Below, one piece after another: positions 1 to 6,640 of a stretch of DNA of 19,346 nt. The notes beneath the pieces were generated by a model. It worked only from the letters and a program-made list of their open reading frames with translations, made no database searches and had not been told where the DNA came from. The translations under genes were made by a program, and so were the position numbers. Within the stretch, counting starts at the first letter, position 1. Every line of letters starts with the position of its first letter. This DNA comes from CAZEAN01 sp964510225. GTDB lineage: Bacteria; Planctomycetota; Planctomycetia; Isosphaerales; Isosphaeraceae. Where the stretch lies: assembly GCA_964510225.1 (NCBI GenBank), contig CAZEAN010000106.1, positions 1 to 19,346 on the forward strand, read 5' to 3'.

Positions 1-1
1 T

Positions 2-841
2 GGCCGGCTGGCATTGGCTGGCGTTCCTAGGACTTCTGCTCGCAAGAATGCATGGGAAAAGTCCATAACAGGCTCTAGGCGTTACCTCTCCTCCGAGCCA
101 GTCCAGGCAGCGCCACCGAGTCGGGCTTATCGACTACGGAAATTTGTCCGCAAGCATCGCAGCGGGGTGATCGCGGCGAGCTTAGTCTTCGCAGCGCTCC
201 TAGTTGGCATTGCGGGAACGACCTGGGGGTACGTTCGGTCCGAACAAGCTCGTACCTCTGAGGCAGAACGGGGCAAAGAACGCGATGCGGCCAACGACGA
301 ACTCAAATATCAGTTAGGCATCAGCGATTTTCGCCTCGCAGTCGCTGCCTATGACAATGCGAACGTCAAGCTGACCTCGGAGAAACTGGCTGATGTTCCC
401 CCGGCACAACGTGGCTGGGAATGGGATTATCTGAAACGGCAAACCCAAGGCTTGTTCACTCTTTATGGACACACGTCCACCGTGAATAGCGTGGCGTTCA
501 GTCCAGACGGTCGACGCGTCATTACAAGAAGTCGAGACAATACAGTGAAAGTCTGGGATGGGCGAACAGGGTGTGAACTTGAAGAAACGTCAAATCCTCC
601 AGCAAAAACTTCGAGCCGCTTTAGTCCAGATGGAAGGTGGTTCGCCCACGTTGTCGGAAACAGGGTCGAGCTGATTGACCTCCAACTGGATGAGGAGGAA
701 CTAGAATATCGTCGGTTCCTCACGCGGCCGAGGCCCGATCGCTACCGGGAAGGCTATGAGGAGGCCAAAGCCGCCGGTAACGAGTTCGCGACCAAGTTCT
801 ATGCAAACCTTCTCGGGCTCAGTGATGAGGAGAGAAATTAG
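2..841 (+). CDS. C-terminal part of a Ser/Thr kinase/WD40-type membrane protein, probably degenerate
   Basis: The reading frame is open to the left edge, so the 5' end is not seen; a TTG at 14 is the first possible start inside the window. The visible protein has a stretch like the linker after the kinase domain in planctomycete kinase-WD40 proteins (RRYLSSEPV, then PPSRAYRLRKFVRKH), one membrane span (about residues 50-72 counted from the TTG), a charged juxtamembrane helix, one convincing WD40 repeat (GHTSTVNSVAFSPDGRR to NTVKVWDGRTG) and then a second SFSPDG-like strand. It runs directly into a tail (DEEELEYRRF ... AKAAGNEFATKFYANLL) that in this family normally follows many WD40 repeats. 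The kinase catalytic core is absent here and most of the propeller is missing, so I infer an internally deleted remnant. An intact short regulator is possible but less likely. The following 290 bp (842-1131) hold no gene I can support. Confidence 0.6.
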   Translation, partial: GRLALAGVPRTSARKNAWEKSITGSRRYLSSEPVQAAPPSRAYRLRKFVRKHRSGVIAASLVFAALLVGIAGTTWGYVRSEQARTSEAERGKERDAANDELKYQLGISDFRLAVAAYDNANVKLTSEKLADVPPAQRGWEWDYLKRQTQGLFTLYGHTSTVNSVAFSPDGRRVITRSRDNTVKVWDGRTGCELEETSNPPAKTSSRFSPDGRWFAHVVGNRVELIDLQLDEEELEYRRFLTRPRPDRYREGYEEAKAAGNEFATKFYANLLGLSDEERN

Positions 842-1131
842 CAAATCAAGTCTCGGAGGCAGCGTCTGCTGACTGGATCGAATCTGGACATCGATCGACC
901 TGCTCGCTTCTGTCGCCCCGGTGTGACGATCGATCCTGTGCGCGGATAAAGTGGGCAAACCGAACCAATGATCAGTTAAATTTAGCTAGCGCTCCCGACT
1001 AAAGATTGCGTAATCACAAACTGATTCAATTTACACCAAAACTCCAGCGAGTCGCTCGGTTTCTTTCCCAATCCCAGACTGCGAGATAGAATACCCGAGA
1101 GTGCATCCGACTATGCCTGAGGTGACCATCA

Positions 1132-1656
1132 ATGCCAATCGCCGCTGTTGATCCGATCGTCAGACGACTCCGAGAAGCGGAGGGTTACCTCGAACTCGGG
1201 CTCCCGGAGAAAGCACTTGAGATTCTTCAGTCGAGGAAAGACTGGGCCTCTGTTCAGTTTGAAGCTAGTTACCTCACCGGCGAGGTCTATCGGGCACTCG
1301 AAGATTATCGGCAAGCCATCCCTGCACTCGAACACGCCGCAAAACTGCGGTCAGGCGATGTTCATGTCGCACTTGCCCTCGGGTGGTGCTACAAGCGCAG
1401 CAACAAACTCGCCGAGGCGATTGATGTTCTCGAACGCGCCAGCGAGTTGCATCCTGATGTCCCGCTCTTGCCCTACAACCTCGCCTGCTACTGGAGCCTT
1501 GCCGGGAACGCGGAAAAGAGCCTCCAAGCCTTAGGCCAAGCTATCAAACTTGCCCCCGGGATCCAGACACTTACCACGGAAGAGCCCGACTTCGATCCGA
1601 TCAGGGACCTCGCCGAATTCCACCTCTTAATTAAACGCGAATTCGGTGAAGGCTGA
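1132..1656 (+). CDS. Small tetratricopeptide repeat (TPR) protein
   Basis: A 174-residue protein made almost entirely of TPR helix pairs, without a signal peptide or membrane span, so a cytoplasmic protein-interaction scaffold is likely. About four repeats can be seen: YLELGLPEKALEILQ, YLTGEVYRALEDYRQAIPAL, ALGWCYKRSNKLAEAIDVLE and LACYWSLAGNAEKSLQALGQ. The end (EEPDFDPIRDLAEFHLL) is the usual capping segment of such proteins. The ATG at 1132 is preceded by GAGGTG about 8 nt upstream. The gene stands alone between a kinase/WD40 remnant and a convergent secreted-protein gene and has its own terminator downstream. It lies near a Tad pilus locus, whose TadD component is also a TPR protein, but it lacks the lipoprotein signal expected of TadD, so I do not assign that role. 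Confidence 0.85.
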   Translation: MPIAAVDPIVRRLREAEGYLELGLPEKALEILQSRKDWASVQFEASYLTGEVYRALEDYRQAIPALEHAAKLRSGDVHVALALGWCYKRSNKLAEAIDVLERASELHPDVPLLPYNLACYWSLAGNAEKSLQALGQAIKLAPGIQTLTTEEPDFDPIRDLAEFHLLIKREFGEG

Positions 1657-1682
1657 CCATCGCTCGCTGTTGGAATGGACCT

Positions 1683-1727
1683 CAGACGTCAGAGGGTAGG
1701 GGATGATGGCCTACCCTCGGCCGTCTG
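1683..1727. other. Large hairpin in the convergent intergenic region
   Basis: Two nested perfect arms are seen: CAGACG (1683-1688) pairs with CGTCTG (1722-1727), and GAGGGTAGG (1692-1700) pairs with CCTACCCTC (1710-1718), with a 3x3 internal loop and a 9-nt apical loop. No T-run follows on either strand. It sits 27 bp after the TPR stop codon, just before a canonical terminator. It may protect the 3' end of the mRNA or block read-through between the two converging genes. Confidence 0.6.
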
Positions 1728-1735
1728 GAATCAGC

Positions 1736-1769
1736 GGGAGCAGACTCTAAGCTCCCACTTTTTGTTTTT
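1736..1769 (+). terminator. Rho-independent terminator after the TPR gene
   Basis: GGGAGC (1736-1741) and GCTCCC (1751-1756) form a perfect 6-bp GC-rich stem with a 9-nt loop, followed at once by ACTTTTTGTTTTT (1757-1769). The polarity fits termination of rightward transcription from the TPR gene, just before the end of the convergent gene at 1774. Confidence 0.7.
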
Positions 1770-1773
1770 CAGC

Positions 1774-2793
1774 TTAGCGACCGCCACGACGACTCGTACC
1801 GCCACCACGACCTTGAGATGGTTCGATTTTAATCAGATTGAAGTCGAAAGGCGTTCCCCGGAGTTTGCGGAACTTGTTCAATTGTTGACTACTAAGGGCT
1901 TTGCCAATTTCTTTCAGGGCCTCTTGTTCCGCCGATTCGCGCTGGCGTGTTAAAGAATCGAATTGTGGCTGAAACTCGGGACTGATCTGAAAGCCGCGTC
2001 CTCGTCCTGAGTTATTCTCATTTTCGCCTTCGCCGCTATTCTCTTGCTCCCGCTCCTGAGCACGTTGGGCGTCACGCATCTGGCGGAAGAGTTGCATCCT
2101 CGCTTGACCAGATTGACGATTCTGCTGCTCAAGCTGCTGCAAGACCTGTTCGATGAGGACATGCTGCTCCGGCGTCATATTTAAAAGCTCACGGATCGCC
2201 GGCTCCGTAATGGCCATCGGCCCCTTAGCTTGGAGAATGATCTCACTGAGGCGACGATATTGGTCACGAGTCAAGATTTGTCCAAGGGCTTGTTGGGTTT
2301 CGTATTCAGATTGCTGGCGGAGCTGGTTAAACATTGCCGACATTTGCCCTCGGTCGAAACCACCGCCAGGGCCACCTCGTCCCCCACGGTTCCTGACCTG
2401 GTCGCGCAGTTGTTCGAAACCGCGCCGTCGATTGGAATCAATCTGCTCACTGACACGCTCGAGTTGCTGAACCTTCTCTTCAGAAATCCGGAGTTCTTCT
2501 TGGACTGCAGGTTGTTTTAAAAGCCAGATCGGCCCATCGCGTTCGACTCTTTCAGCGACGTCTTCGGGATCAACCGGCTCAGTCGCTTCGGCATCGGCCG
2601 ATTGCTCATCCGTGTCGTCCGATTCCTTCGACTCTTCAGAAGAAGGCTGGGGTTGATTTGTTGAAGTGGCGGGGCGACTTGTATCGCCAAGATTCCGACG
2701 GACCTGGGCCTTAGATTCCGAAGAGTCGACCCCGAGATAGGTCAACACGAACACAATCGTCAAGAAGGGGAGTCGAAGTAGCCTGAGGGTCAT
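1774..2793 (-). CDS. Secreted Spy/CpxP-like (LTxxQ) protein, Arg/Gly-rich
   Basis: A 339-residue protein with an N-terminal signal peptide (about residues 1-30, hydrophobic core LPFLTIVFVLTYLG, likely cleaved after SKAQ), so exported to the periplasm. After a low-complexity acidic Ser/Glu/Asp linker (about 35-75) it is strongly helical and rich in Gln, Glu and Arg. It has LTxxQ-like motifs: ILTRDQYRRL, NMTPEQHVLIE and LSSQQLNKFRKL, typical of the Spy/CpxP fold. Glycine/arginine patches (RGGRGGPGGG, and GRGGGTSRRGGR at the C-terminus) are lineage-style insertions. AAGGAG lies about 7 nt before the ATG. It is the last gene of a leftward cluster, 190 bp after the Ig-domain gene, so it may also have its own promoter. 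The family suggests a periplasmic chaperone or stress sensor, but function is unproven. Confidence 0.8.
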   Translation of the reverse strand: MTLRLLRLPFLTIVFVLTYLGVDSSESKAQVRRNLGDTSRPATSTNQPQPSSEESKESDDTDEQSADAEATEPVDPEDVAERVERDGPIWLLKQPAVQEELRISEEKVQQLERVSEQIDSNRRRGFEQLRDQVRNRGGRGGPGGGFDRGQMSAMFNQLRQQSEYETQQALGQILTRDQYRRLSEIILQAKGPMAITEPAIRELLNMTPEQHVLIEQVLQQLEQQNRQSGQARMQLFRQMRDAQRAQEREQENSGEGENENNSGRGRGFQISPEFQPQFDSLTRQRESAEQEALKEIGKALSSQQLNKFRKLRGTPFDFNLIKIEPSQGRGGGTSRRGGR

Positions 2794-2826
2794 CGCCGTT
2801 CTCCTTGAGGAGTCTTGAGGTTACTG

Positions 2827-2877
2827 AATCATTACGTGGGCGAGGGGGGACACATCAATCCGCTCCCCCGAATGATT
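2827..2877. repeat. Inverted repeat upstream of the Spy-like gene
   Basis: AATCATT (2827-2833) and AATGATT (2871-2877) are perfect 7-bp inverted arms. A G5 run and a C5 run lie between them and can also pair, giving an extended imperfect hairpin. It sits 34-84 bp upstream of the start codon of the leftward Spy-like gene, in the 190-bp gap after the Ig-domain gene. It may be an operator or a leader structure for that gene. There is no T-run, so I do not call it a terminator. Confidence 0.35.
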
Positions 2878-2983
2878 GCAGTGATAACAAGAGTTTAGGC
2901 GACATCCGGGTACGCTTGGGAGAGTAATTCTGTGATTCGGAAGTTTGTTATGCTTCGTCCCCCTCAAGTCGAATGAGCGCAGA

Positions 2984-3829
2984 TCAGTCCTGATCCGCCC
3001 GTGGTGGTTCGATCGCCATTATTGGATACGTCGCTCCGTCGGGAGTCGAATCAACGTGTTGATCAATCGAACGATGGTTCCAGAGCCAGATCCCCAGAAG
3101 GAGCATCGCAGAGATCGTCGCGAGACGAACTGTCGCGCGATAGACGCTGAAGCGACGGTTCGAGCGGGGAGAACCGGGATCTTGGAACGACGTCGCCCGA
3201 CGTTGGAGCGCGGCAATACTGCTGATCGCGGCATGGTGGATTAACAAGAGCAGGAGAAAGCCCATGCCATGCTCTAGCCAAGTCTGCCAGGAGACTGTCG
3301 GCAGTGACTTCACCACTCGGTCCGCCACTGCAAGTGGTGCATCGGGCTCGAAAACAACGATCGCAAGTCGCCTTGCATCGCCCTGAACGCCATCAGAGAC
3401 ACGGACCACGACGGAGAGCGGTTCCCGAGTGCTCGATCCCGATAACGGTGTCCCTTGGATCACGCCTGACTCGGCATCGAAGACGAGACCATCGGGCAAG
3501 AGTCCGTCAAGTGACCACGAAAACGGTCCCGGCGAACCACTCGTGGCGATCGCTAACTCATAGGGTCGCCCGGCAATCGCGTCCGGCAAGCGTTCCGGAC
3601 TCACAATCAAGAGAGGGGCCGTTTCTGATTCAAGACTTGGCGTTGAGTTCGCTAACTCCTGATCCAGACTCTCCGTTGCCTTGGGCAAGAGGGCCATGAT
3701 CACCATCGCCAAGAGCAGAATAAAGAGTAAGGCCCCGGTGAGCTTCGTCACAACGACTGCAACGAACGAGTCTTCCCCCGATCCGCCAAACTCAAGCACC
3801 GAGTGACCGTTACCTCGACCGCGTCGCAT
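2984..3829 (-). CDS. Three-span membrane protein with an Ig-like (putative Ig, He_PIG-type) domain; likely channel partner
   Basis: 281 residues. A short basic, Gly-rich N-terminus and an acidic pair (E19, D20) precede a first membrane span (about 22-48, containing the charged residue K29). An extracytoplasmic domain of about 75-165 follows, with the hallmark of putative-Ig (He_PIG) domains: LPDGLVFDAESGVIQGTPL. Two more hydrophobic spans lie near 188-208 (GMGFLLLLLIHHAAISS) and 234-252 (LATISAMLLLGIWLW). AGGAGG lies 12 nt before the ATG. The gene starts 55 bp after the MotA/TolQ/ExbB-like gene on the same strand. It therefore sits where an ExbD/TolR/MotB-type partner is usually found, and its first span with preceding acidic residues is reminiscent of those proteins, but no OmpA/peptidoglycan-binding domain is present. 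Pairing with the channel is my inference. Confidence 0.7.
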   Translation of the reverse strand: MRRGRGNGHSVLEFGGSGEDSFVAVVVTKLTGALLFILLLAMVIMALLPKATESLDQELANSTPSLESETAPLLIVSPERLPDAIAGRPYELAIATSGSPGPFSWSLDGLLPDGLVFDAESGVIQGTPLSGSSTREPLSVVVRVSDGVQGDARRLAIVVFEPDAPLAVADRVVKSLPTVSWQTWLEHGMGFLLLLLIHHAAISSIAALQRRATSFQDPGSPRSNRRFSVYRATVRLATISAMLLLGIWLWNHRSIDQHVDSTPDGATYPIMAIEPPRADQD

Positions 3830-3884
3830 GATTTCTCTCTACCTCCTGGATTTCGGACCTCGACTCCTTCCTCGACACAACGCT

Positions 3885-5177
3885 TTAGGCAGCGTCCGAC
3901 AAATCATCCGAGGTCTTCCCGCCCAGCGCCGTATCCTTAAACATTTTCCGGACAATATTCCGGTAGAGAGCATTGCTTTGTTCCATGCTCACATGAAGGA
4001 GATCAAGGGCGTCCTTGAGGCTGGAGAGTGTCCGTGTGAGCTGTTCCTGACTTGCACGATTTGAGCGTTCGAATGCCGAGGTCCACTGCTCTGAGAGTGA
4101 CTCCACGGCAACAGTGGTCCGCTCAAGACCGCGGCGGATCGGATCCAGTTGAGGACTGAGGTCGGCACCAGCCTCTAAACCGGCCTCGATCCGTGCCGTC
4201 GTTGTGACCAACCGCCGGAGGAGTTCGTTCGACTCGCCGACCGCGCCCAGATCGTCGGCGATCCTAGCCATTGTTTCTGTCCCCCGACGGAGATCATCGA
4301 TCGAATTCGGTAATCGGTCCACCGCTTCAGCGAATCGATTCACCGAAGGGCCGAAGCCCGCCCCCAATTGGGCTTGGAGGGTCGCCACTAAATCGTCACG
4401 GAGTCGATCGAGCTGCGAACCGAGTGCTTCTGCAGGTGACTCTGGATCACCAAGTGCGGGTAGCACATGCTCAACCACCCAGGCATCAACCCGCGCGAGA
4501 TGATCCTCCGCCATCCGATAGACAACCGTCTGAGCAAACATCAGGGCTCCACTCAGAAAGAGGGCGAGCAACGTACTGTCGAAGGCGATCTGCAAGGCAT
4601 GAGTAACGCCTGTGAGGTTACTCAGAAACCCGTCTAGATCCTTTACCATCGGCAATGCGATACTAATATTCATTAGTGCATGGCTAATACCTTCCACAGT
4701 GCCAATAAATCCAATCACCGGGAGCAAGTACAAGATGTACTTTGTCAGGGTGAAACGACCAGCAGTTCGCTCCTGATCGAGTCCCGAGAGTTCTCGGTTC
4801 AACTCCATCAGTGGGCCGATCCCTGGCCTACTCTCCCCTTGAGTATGTCCGTCGAGTTGCCGGAGACGGCTCGGTAGCACTCTGTTGTCCTCGGGACGAA
4901 CTCGATCACCTCGGAGGACCTGGTCGAGCAGTTCCGTCGCATTCCGAAAGGCGGCCTCGTCGCGCCGTTGTCGATGCCAGGCAGAAATCAGCATCACAAC
5001 CGCCCAACTATAGATTGCTGTCCCCGCGTACTGGTGCCACCCGCGATCGAACATCAAGGTCGGATTGAGGAACATCAAGGCAACCGGAAATGCCAATGCC
5101 ACAATCAGGAGAAAAATGGCACCCGAGGCACGTAATCCCACTCGGGCATCCGATCGATCGACGGTTCCACTGGACAT
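3885..5177 (-). CDS. MotA/TolQ/ExbB proton channel family protein with a long C-terminal helical tail
   Basis: 430 residues with four predicted spans: about 16-38, 46-66, 145-170 and 193-220. The last two carry the family signature: PVIGFIGTVEGISHAL (compare GxxGTVxG in ExbB/TolQ) and ALQIAFDSTLLALFLSGAL. Family members form pentameric proton channels in the inner membrane that couple ion flow to motion of a partner protein. Residues from about 225 to 430 form a long hydrophilic, heptad-like helical tail predicted to be cytoplasmic, which ordinary TolQ/ExbB proteins lack; long tails of this sort are known from ZorA-like proteins. AGGAGG lies 10 nt before the ATG. It is the first gene of a leftward cluster with the Ig-domain membrane protein and the Spy-like protein, diverging from the flp pilin gene. 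Confidence 0.85.
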   Translation of the reverse strand: MSSGTVDRSDARVGLRASGAIFLLIVALAFPVALMFLNPTLMFDRGWHQYAGTAIYSWAVVMLISAWHRQRRDEAAFRNATELLDQVLRGDRVRPEDNRVLPSRLRQLDGHTQGESRPGIGPLMELNRELSGLDQERTAGRFTLTKYILYLLPVIGFIGTVEGISHALMNISIALPMVKDLDGFLSNLTGVTHALQIAFDSTLLALFLSGALMFAQTVVYRMAEDHLARVDAWVVEHVLPALGDPESPAEALGSQLDRLRDDLVATLQAQLGAGFGPSVNRFAEAVDRLPNSIDDLRRGTETMARIADDLGAVGESNELLRRLVTTTARIEAGLEAGADLSPQLDPIRRGLERTTVAVESLSEQWTSAFERSNRASQEQLTRTLSSLKDALDLLHVSMEQSNALYRNIVRKMFKDTALGGKTSDDLSDAA

Positions 5178-5578
5178 TGCCGACGGCCCTCCTGGCCTTT
5201 CCTATCTCACTCCTTGAGGTTGCAGAGCGCACCTCACCGACCAACAGGTCTCATCGGCAAAATCCCTCAACGATCTTCAACCCTACTGAACTGTTCCGCG
5301 CTCCTCGGCGTTGCCACAAAGCGACTCAGAGGTGAACGCTCAAGATCGGAGGACAATGGGTCGGCACAAAATTGTCAGGAAAAAGAGCGGAAGTTGACGG
5401 ACAGTCGCAGAAACTGACCTAGTCTTCTAGCGGACCTGACGAGTACCGCTCGATCAGGAAGCCGGCCTGGGGTGACGGAAGCCCAGCACGAACCGGGAGC
5501 AACACGGATCCACGCTTGGAGTTCCAAGCATCATTGGCACGATTGCCAAACCGTTTTTTCTAAGGGAGAGACTCCGAG
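5178..5578. other. Divergent gene-free region between the channel gene and flp
   Basis: 401 bp without a convincing gene. It must hold the promoters of the leftward channel cluster and of the rightward flp gene, but I see no clear -35/-10 pair for either. The left edge holds the AGGAGG ribosome site of the channel gene on the minus strand. The right 140 bp contain four successive stem-loops and the flp ribosome site, described separately. The short reading frames here show no recognisable domain. Confidence 0.6.
5435..5559 (+). promoter_or_regulatory. Structured leader of flp with four stem-loops
   Basis: Four inverted repeats follow one another. First, CCTGACGAG (5435-5443) pairs with CTCG-A-TCAGG (5449-5458) with one bulge. 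Second, CTGGG (5467-5471) pairs with CCCAG (5482-5486). Third, GCTTGGA (5514-5520) pairs with TCCAAGC (5523-5529). Fourth, TTGGCA (5534-5539) pairs with TGCCAA (5544-5549). The last is followed, after ACC and G, by TTTTTT (5554-5559), which gives a terminator-like shape just before the flp ribosome site GGGAG (5564-5568). The third and fourth are both 16-bp palindromes and their centres are exactly 20 bp apart, so they could instead be tandem operator sites read as DNA. Function is inference. Confidence 0.5.
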
Positions 5579-5779
5579 ATGAAAACCCTTTACACACGAT
5601 TTGCCGATTTCCTCCGGAATGAAGACGGGCCGACTGCCGTTGAGTACGCGATTATGGTCGCGTTGGTTGCCGTCGGGATCATTACCGCGGTAACGGCATT
5701 GGGTGGTGGGATCAGCGGTACCTTCAACGACGTCAACTCTTCACTGCCGAGTGGTACCGACACTGACAATACCCAATAA
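5579..5779 (+). CDS. flp: Flp family type IVb pilin
   Basis: 66 residues. A short basic leader ends in NEDG (G17), followed by PTAVEYAIMVALVAVGI: the class III/Flp prepilin signature with Glu at position 5 of the mature protein (E22) and the adjacent Tyr. Cleavage after G17 leaves a mature pilin of 49 residues with one hydrophobic helix and a short Ser/Thr/Asp-rich tail, normal for Flp pilins, which form the main shaft of the Tad pilus. GGGAG lies 10 nt before the ATG. It is the first gene of the Tad locus, with a structured leader upstream and a strong terminator 45 bp downstream, so it can be expressed at a level of its own, as expected for a major subunit. The peptidase encoded next is its likely processing enzyme. 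Confidence 0.95.
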   Translation: MKTLYTRFADFLRNEDGPTAVEYAIMVALVAVGIITAVTALGGGISGTFNDVNSSLPSGTDTDNTQ

Positions 5780-5823
5780 GCCATGGCCGTGCTCTCGCAA
5801 CGGCTTATCGAAGCTACCAAAAC

Positions 5824-5866
5824 TCCTGCCCCGGATATCAACATAATTTCCGGGTCGGGATTTTTT
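5824..5866 (+). terminator. Rho-independent terminator after flp
   Basis: A 12-position stem with one mismatch and one G-T pair (5824-5835 with 5849-5860) encloses a 13-nt loop and is followed directly by TTTTTT (5861-5866). The inner arms CCCGGA and TCCGGG pair perfectly. It separates flp from the tadV-tadC genes and would give excess flp transcript over the assembly genes. The next roughly 100 bp are markedly AT-rich and probably hold the promoter of the downstream genes. Confidence 0.85.
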
Positions 5867-6018
5867 ATTATTACAACAGTCACGTATGAAATATAGCAAT
5901 TTAATCTTGGACCGAAATAATGTTCGATATGACCTAAGGTTCTCAGAGCTTTCAAAAAGGACTTAAGTGAACTAGGTCGATTCGATCGGCAGAGACCACA
6001 ACTCAGGGAGCGACGACA

Positions 6019-6570
6019 ATGGTGACAGAGCTGATGCCATCAGCGGCCGTCTGGTTAGTAATCGGCGTCCTCATCGAAGCAGCGATCATCGACGGTCGGA
6101 GCCTGAAGGTACCCAACTGGTTGACCTTTCACTTCGCGTTCGGCGGTCTGGCGTTCTGGAGCTGGATCAGCGGCTGGGAAGGATTGGGGATGGCAACACT
6201 CGGATTGATCGTTGGTCTCGGGTTGTTGTTGCCACTCCATCTCATTGGCGGGATGGGCGGTGGCGATGTCAAGCTTCTTGCCGCGGTCGGCGCCTGGGTT
6301 GGTGCCGAGATCACCCTTGGAGCCTTCGCTGCTTCCGCCGTGGTCGGTGGACTGATGGCAATCGGAATGATCGCCGTTCGGGGCCCCAGTTGGCGACATC
6401 ACGCCCAAGAGTTCGCCGCCATCAGCAAAGAGATTGTCACGGTCCGGAACCCTGATCAACTTTCGGCATCCGCCGCGATCCGAAAACCGAAGGCGTTGCT
6501 CCTCCCCTACGGAATTCCACTTGCGATTGGATCGATCATCTACTTCCTCTACATCGGCCTGATTTTCTAG
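6019..6570 (+). CDS. tadV: A24 family prepilin peptidase (TadV/CpaA)
   Basis: 183 residues, the short form typical of Tad loci, without the N-terminal methyltransferase domain of PilD. It is an inner-membrane aspartic peptidase that removes the leader of Flp prepilin. Both catalytic aspartates are visible: D25 in AAIIDGRSLKVPNW and D83 in the GxGD motif GGMGGGDVKLLAAVGAWVG. Several hydrophobic spans surround them (about 10-24, 36-52, 57-77, 86-118 and the last 20 residues). GGGAG lies 8 nt before the ATG. It is the first gene after the flp terminator and probably heads the tadV-cpaB-cpaE-cpaF-tadB-tadC transcript. Whether it also processes the DUF1559 prepilin-like protein encoded further right is open. 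Confidence 0.93.
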   Translation: MVTELMPSAAVWLVIGVLIEAAIIDGRSLKVPNWLTFHFAFGGLAFWSWISGWEGLGMATLGLIVGLGLLLPLHLIGGMGGGDVKLLAAVGAWVGAEITLGAFAASAVVGGLMAIGMIAVRGPSWRHHAQEFAAISKEIVTVRNPDQLSASAAIRKPKALLLPYGIPLAIGSIIYFLYIGLIF

Positions 6571-6640
6571 GGCAGATCAGACCAGCCAACTATCCTGCCG
6601 TGAATCAAAGGCAACTGACTCGATCTGGAGGAACGAGACC

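Noticed and set aside
1087..1092. TAGAAT -10 box before the TPR gene
   Set aside because: No -35 match at 16-18 bp upstream, and a single hexamer occurs by chance often.
1132..1656. TPR protein as TadD
   Set aside because: It lacks a lipoprotein signal and is separated from the Tad genes by a leftward cluster; TPR content alone is not specific.
2153..2520. Plus-strand frames opposite the Spy-like gene
   Set aside because: They are antisense shadows of a gene with a clear signal peptide and ribosome site.
2984..5177. Zorya antiphage system (ZorA/ZorB)
   Set aside because: The channel protein has a ZorA-like long tail, but the partner has an Ig-like domain rather than an OmpA/peptidoglycan-binding domain, and no ZorC, ZorD or ZorE gene is nearby.
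5534..5549. Sigma-54 promoter (TGGCAC ... TTGC) before flp
   Set aside because: The GG and GC elements are only 7 bp apart instead of 10, and the sequence is fully explained as the palindrome TTGGCA-CGAT-TGCCAA.
5907..5933. Sigma-70 promoter TTGGAC ... TATGAC before tadV
   Set aside because: The spacer is 15 bp and the -10 box is poor. The AT-rich region may hold a promoter, but this pair is not convincing.
5590..5955. 121-codon frame on the minus strand opposite flp
   Set aside because: It is antisense to a clear pilin gene and runs through its terminator, with no ribosome site or recognisable domain.
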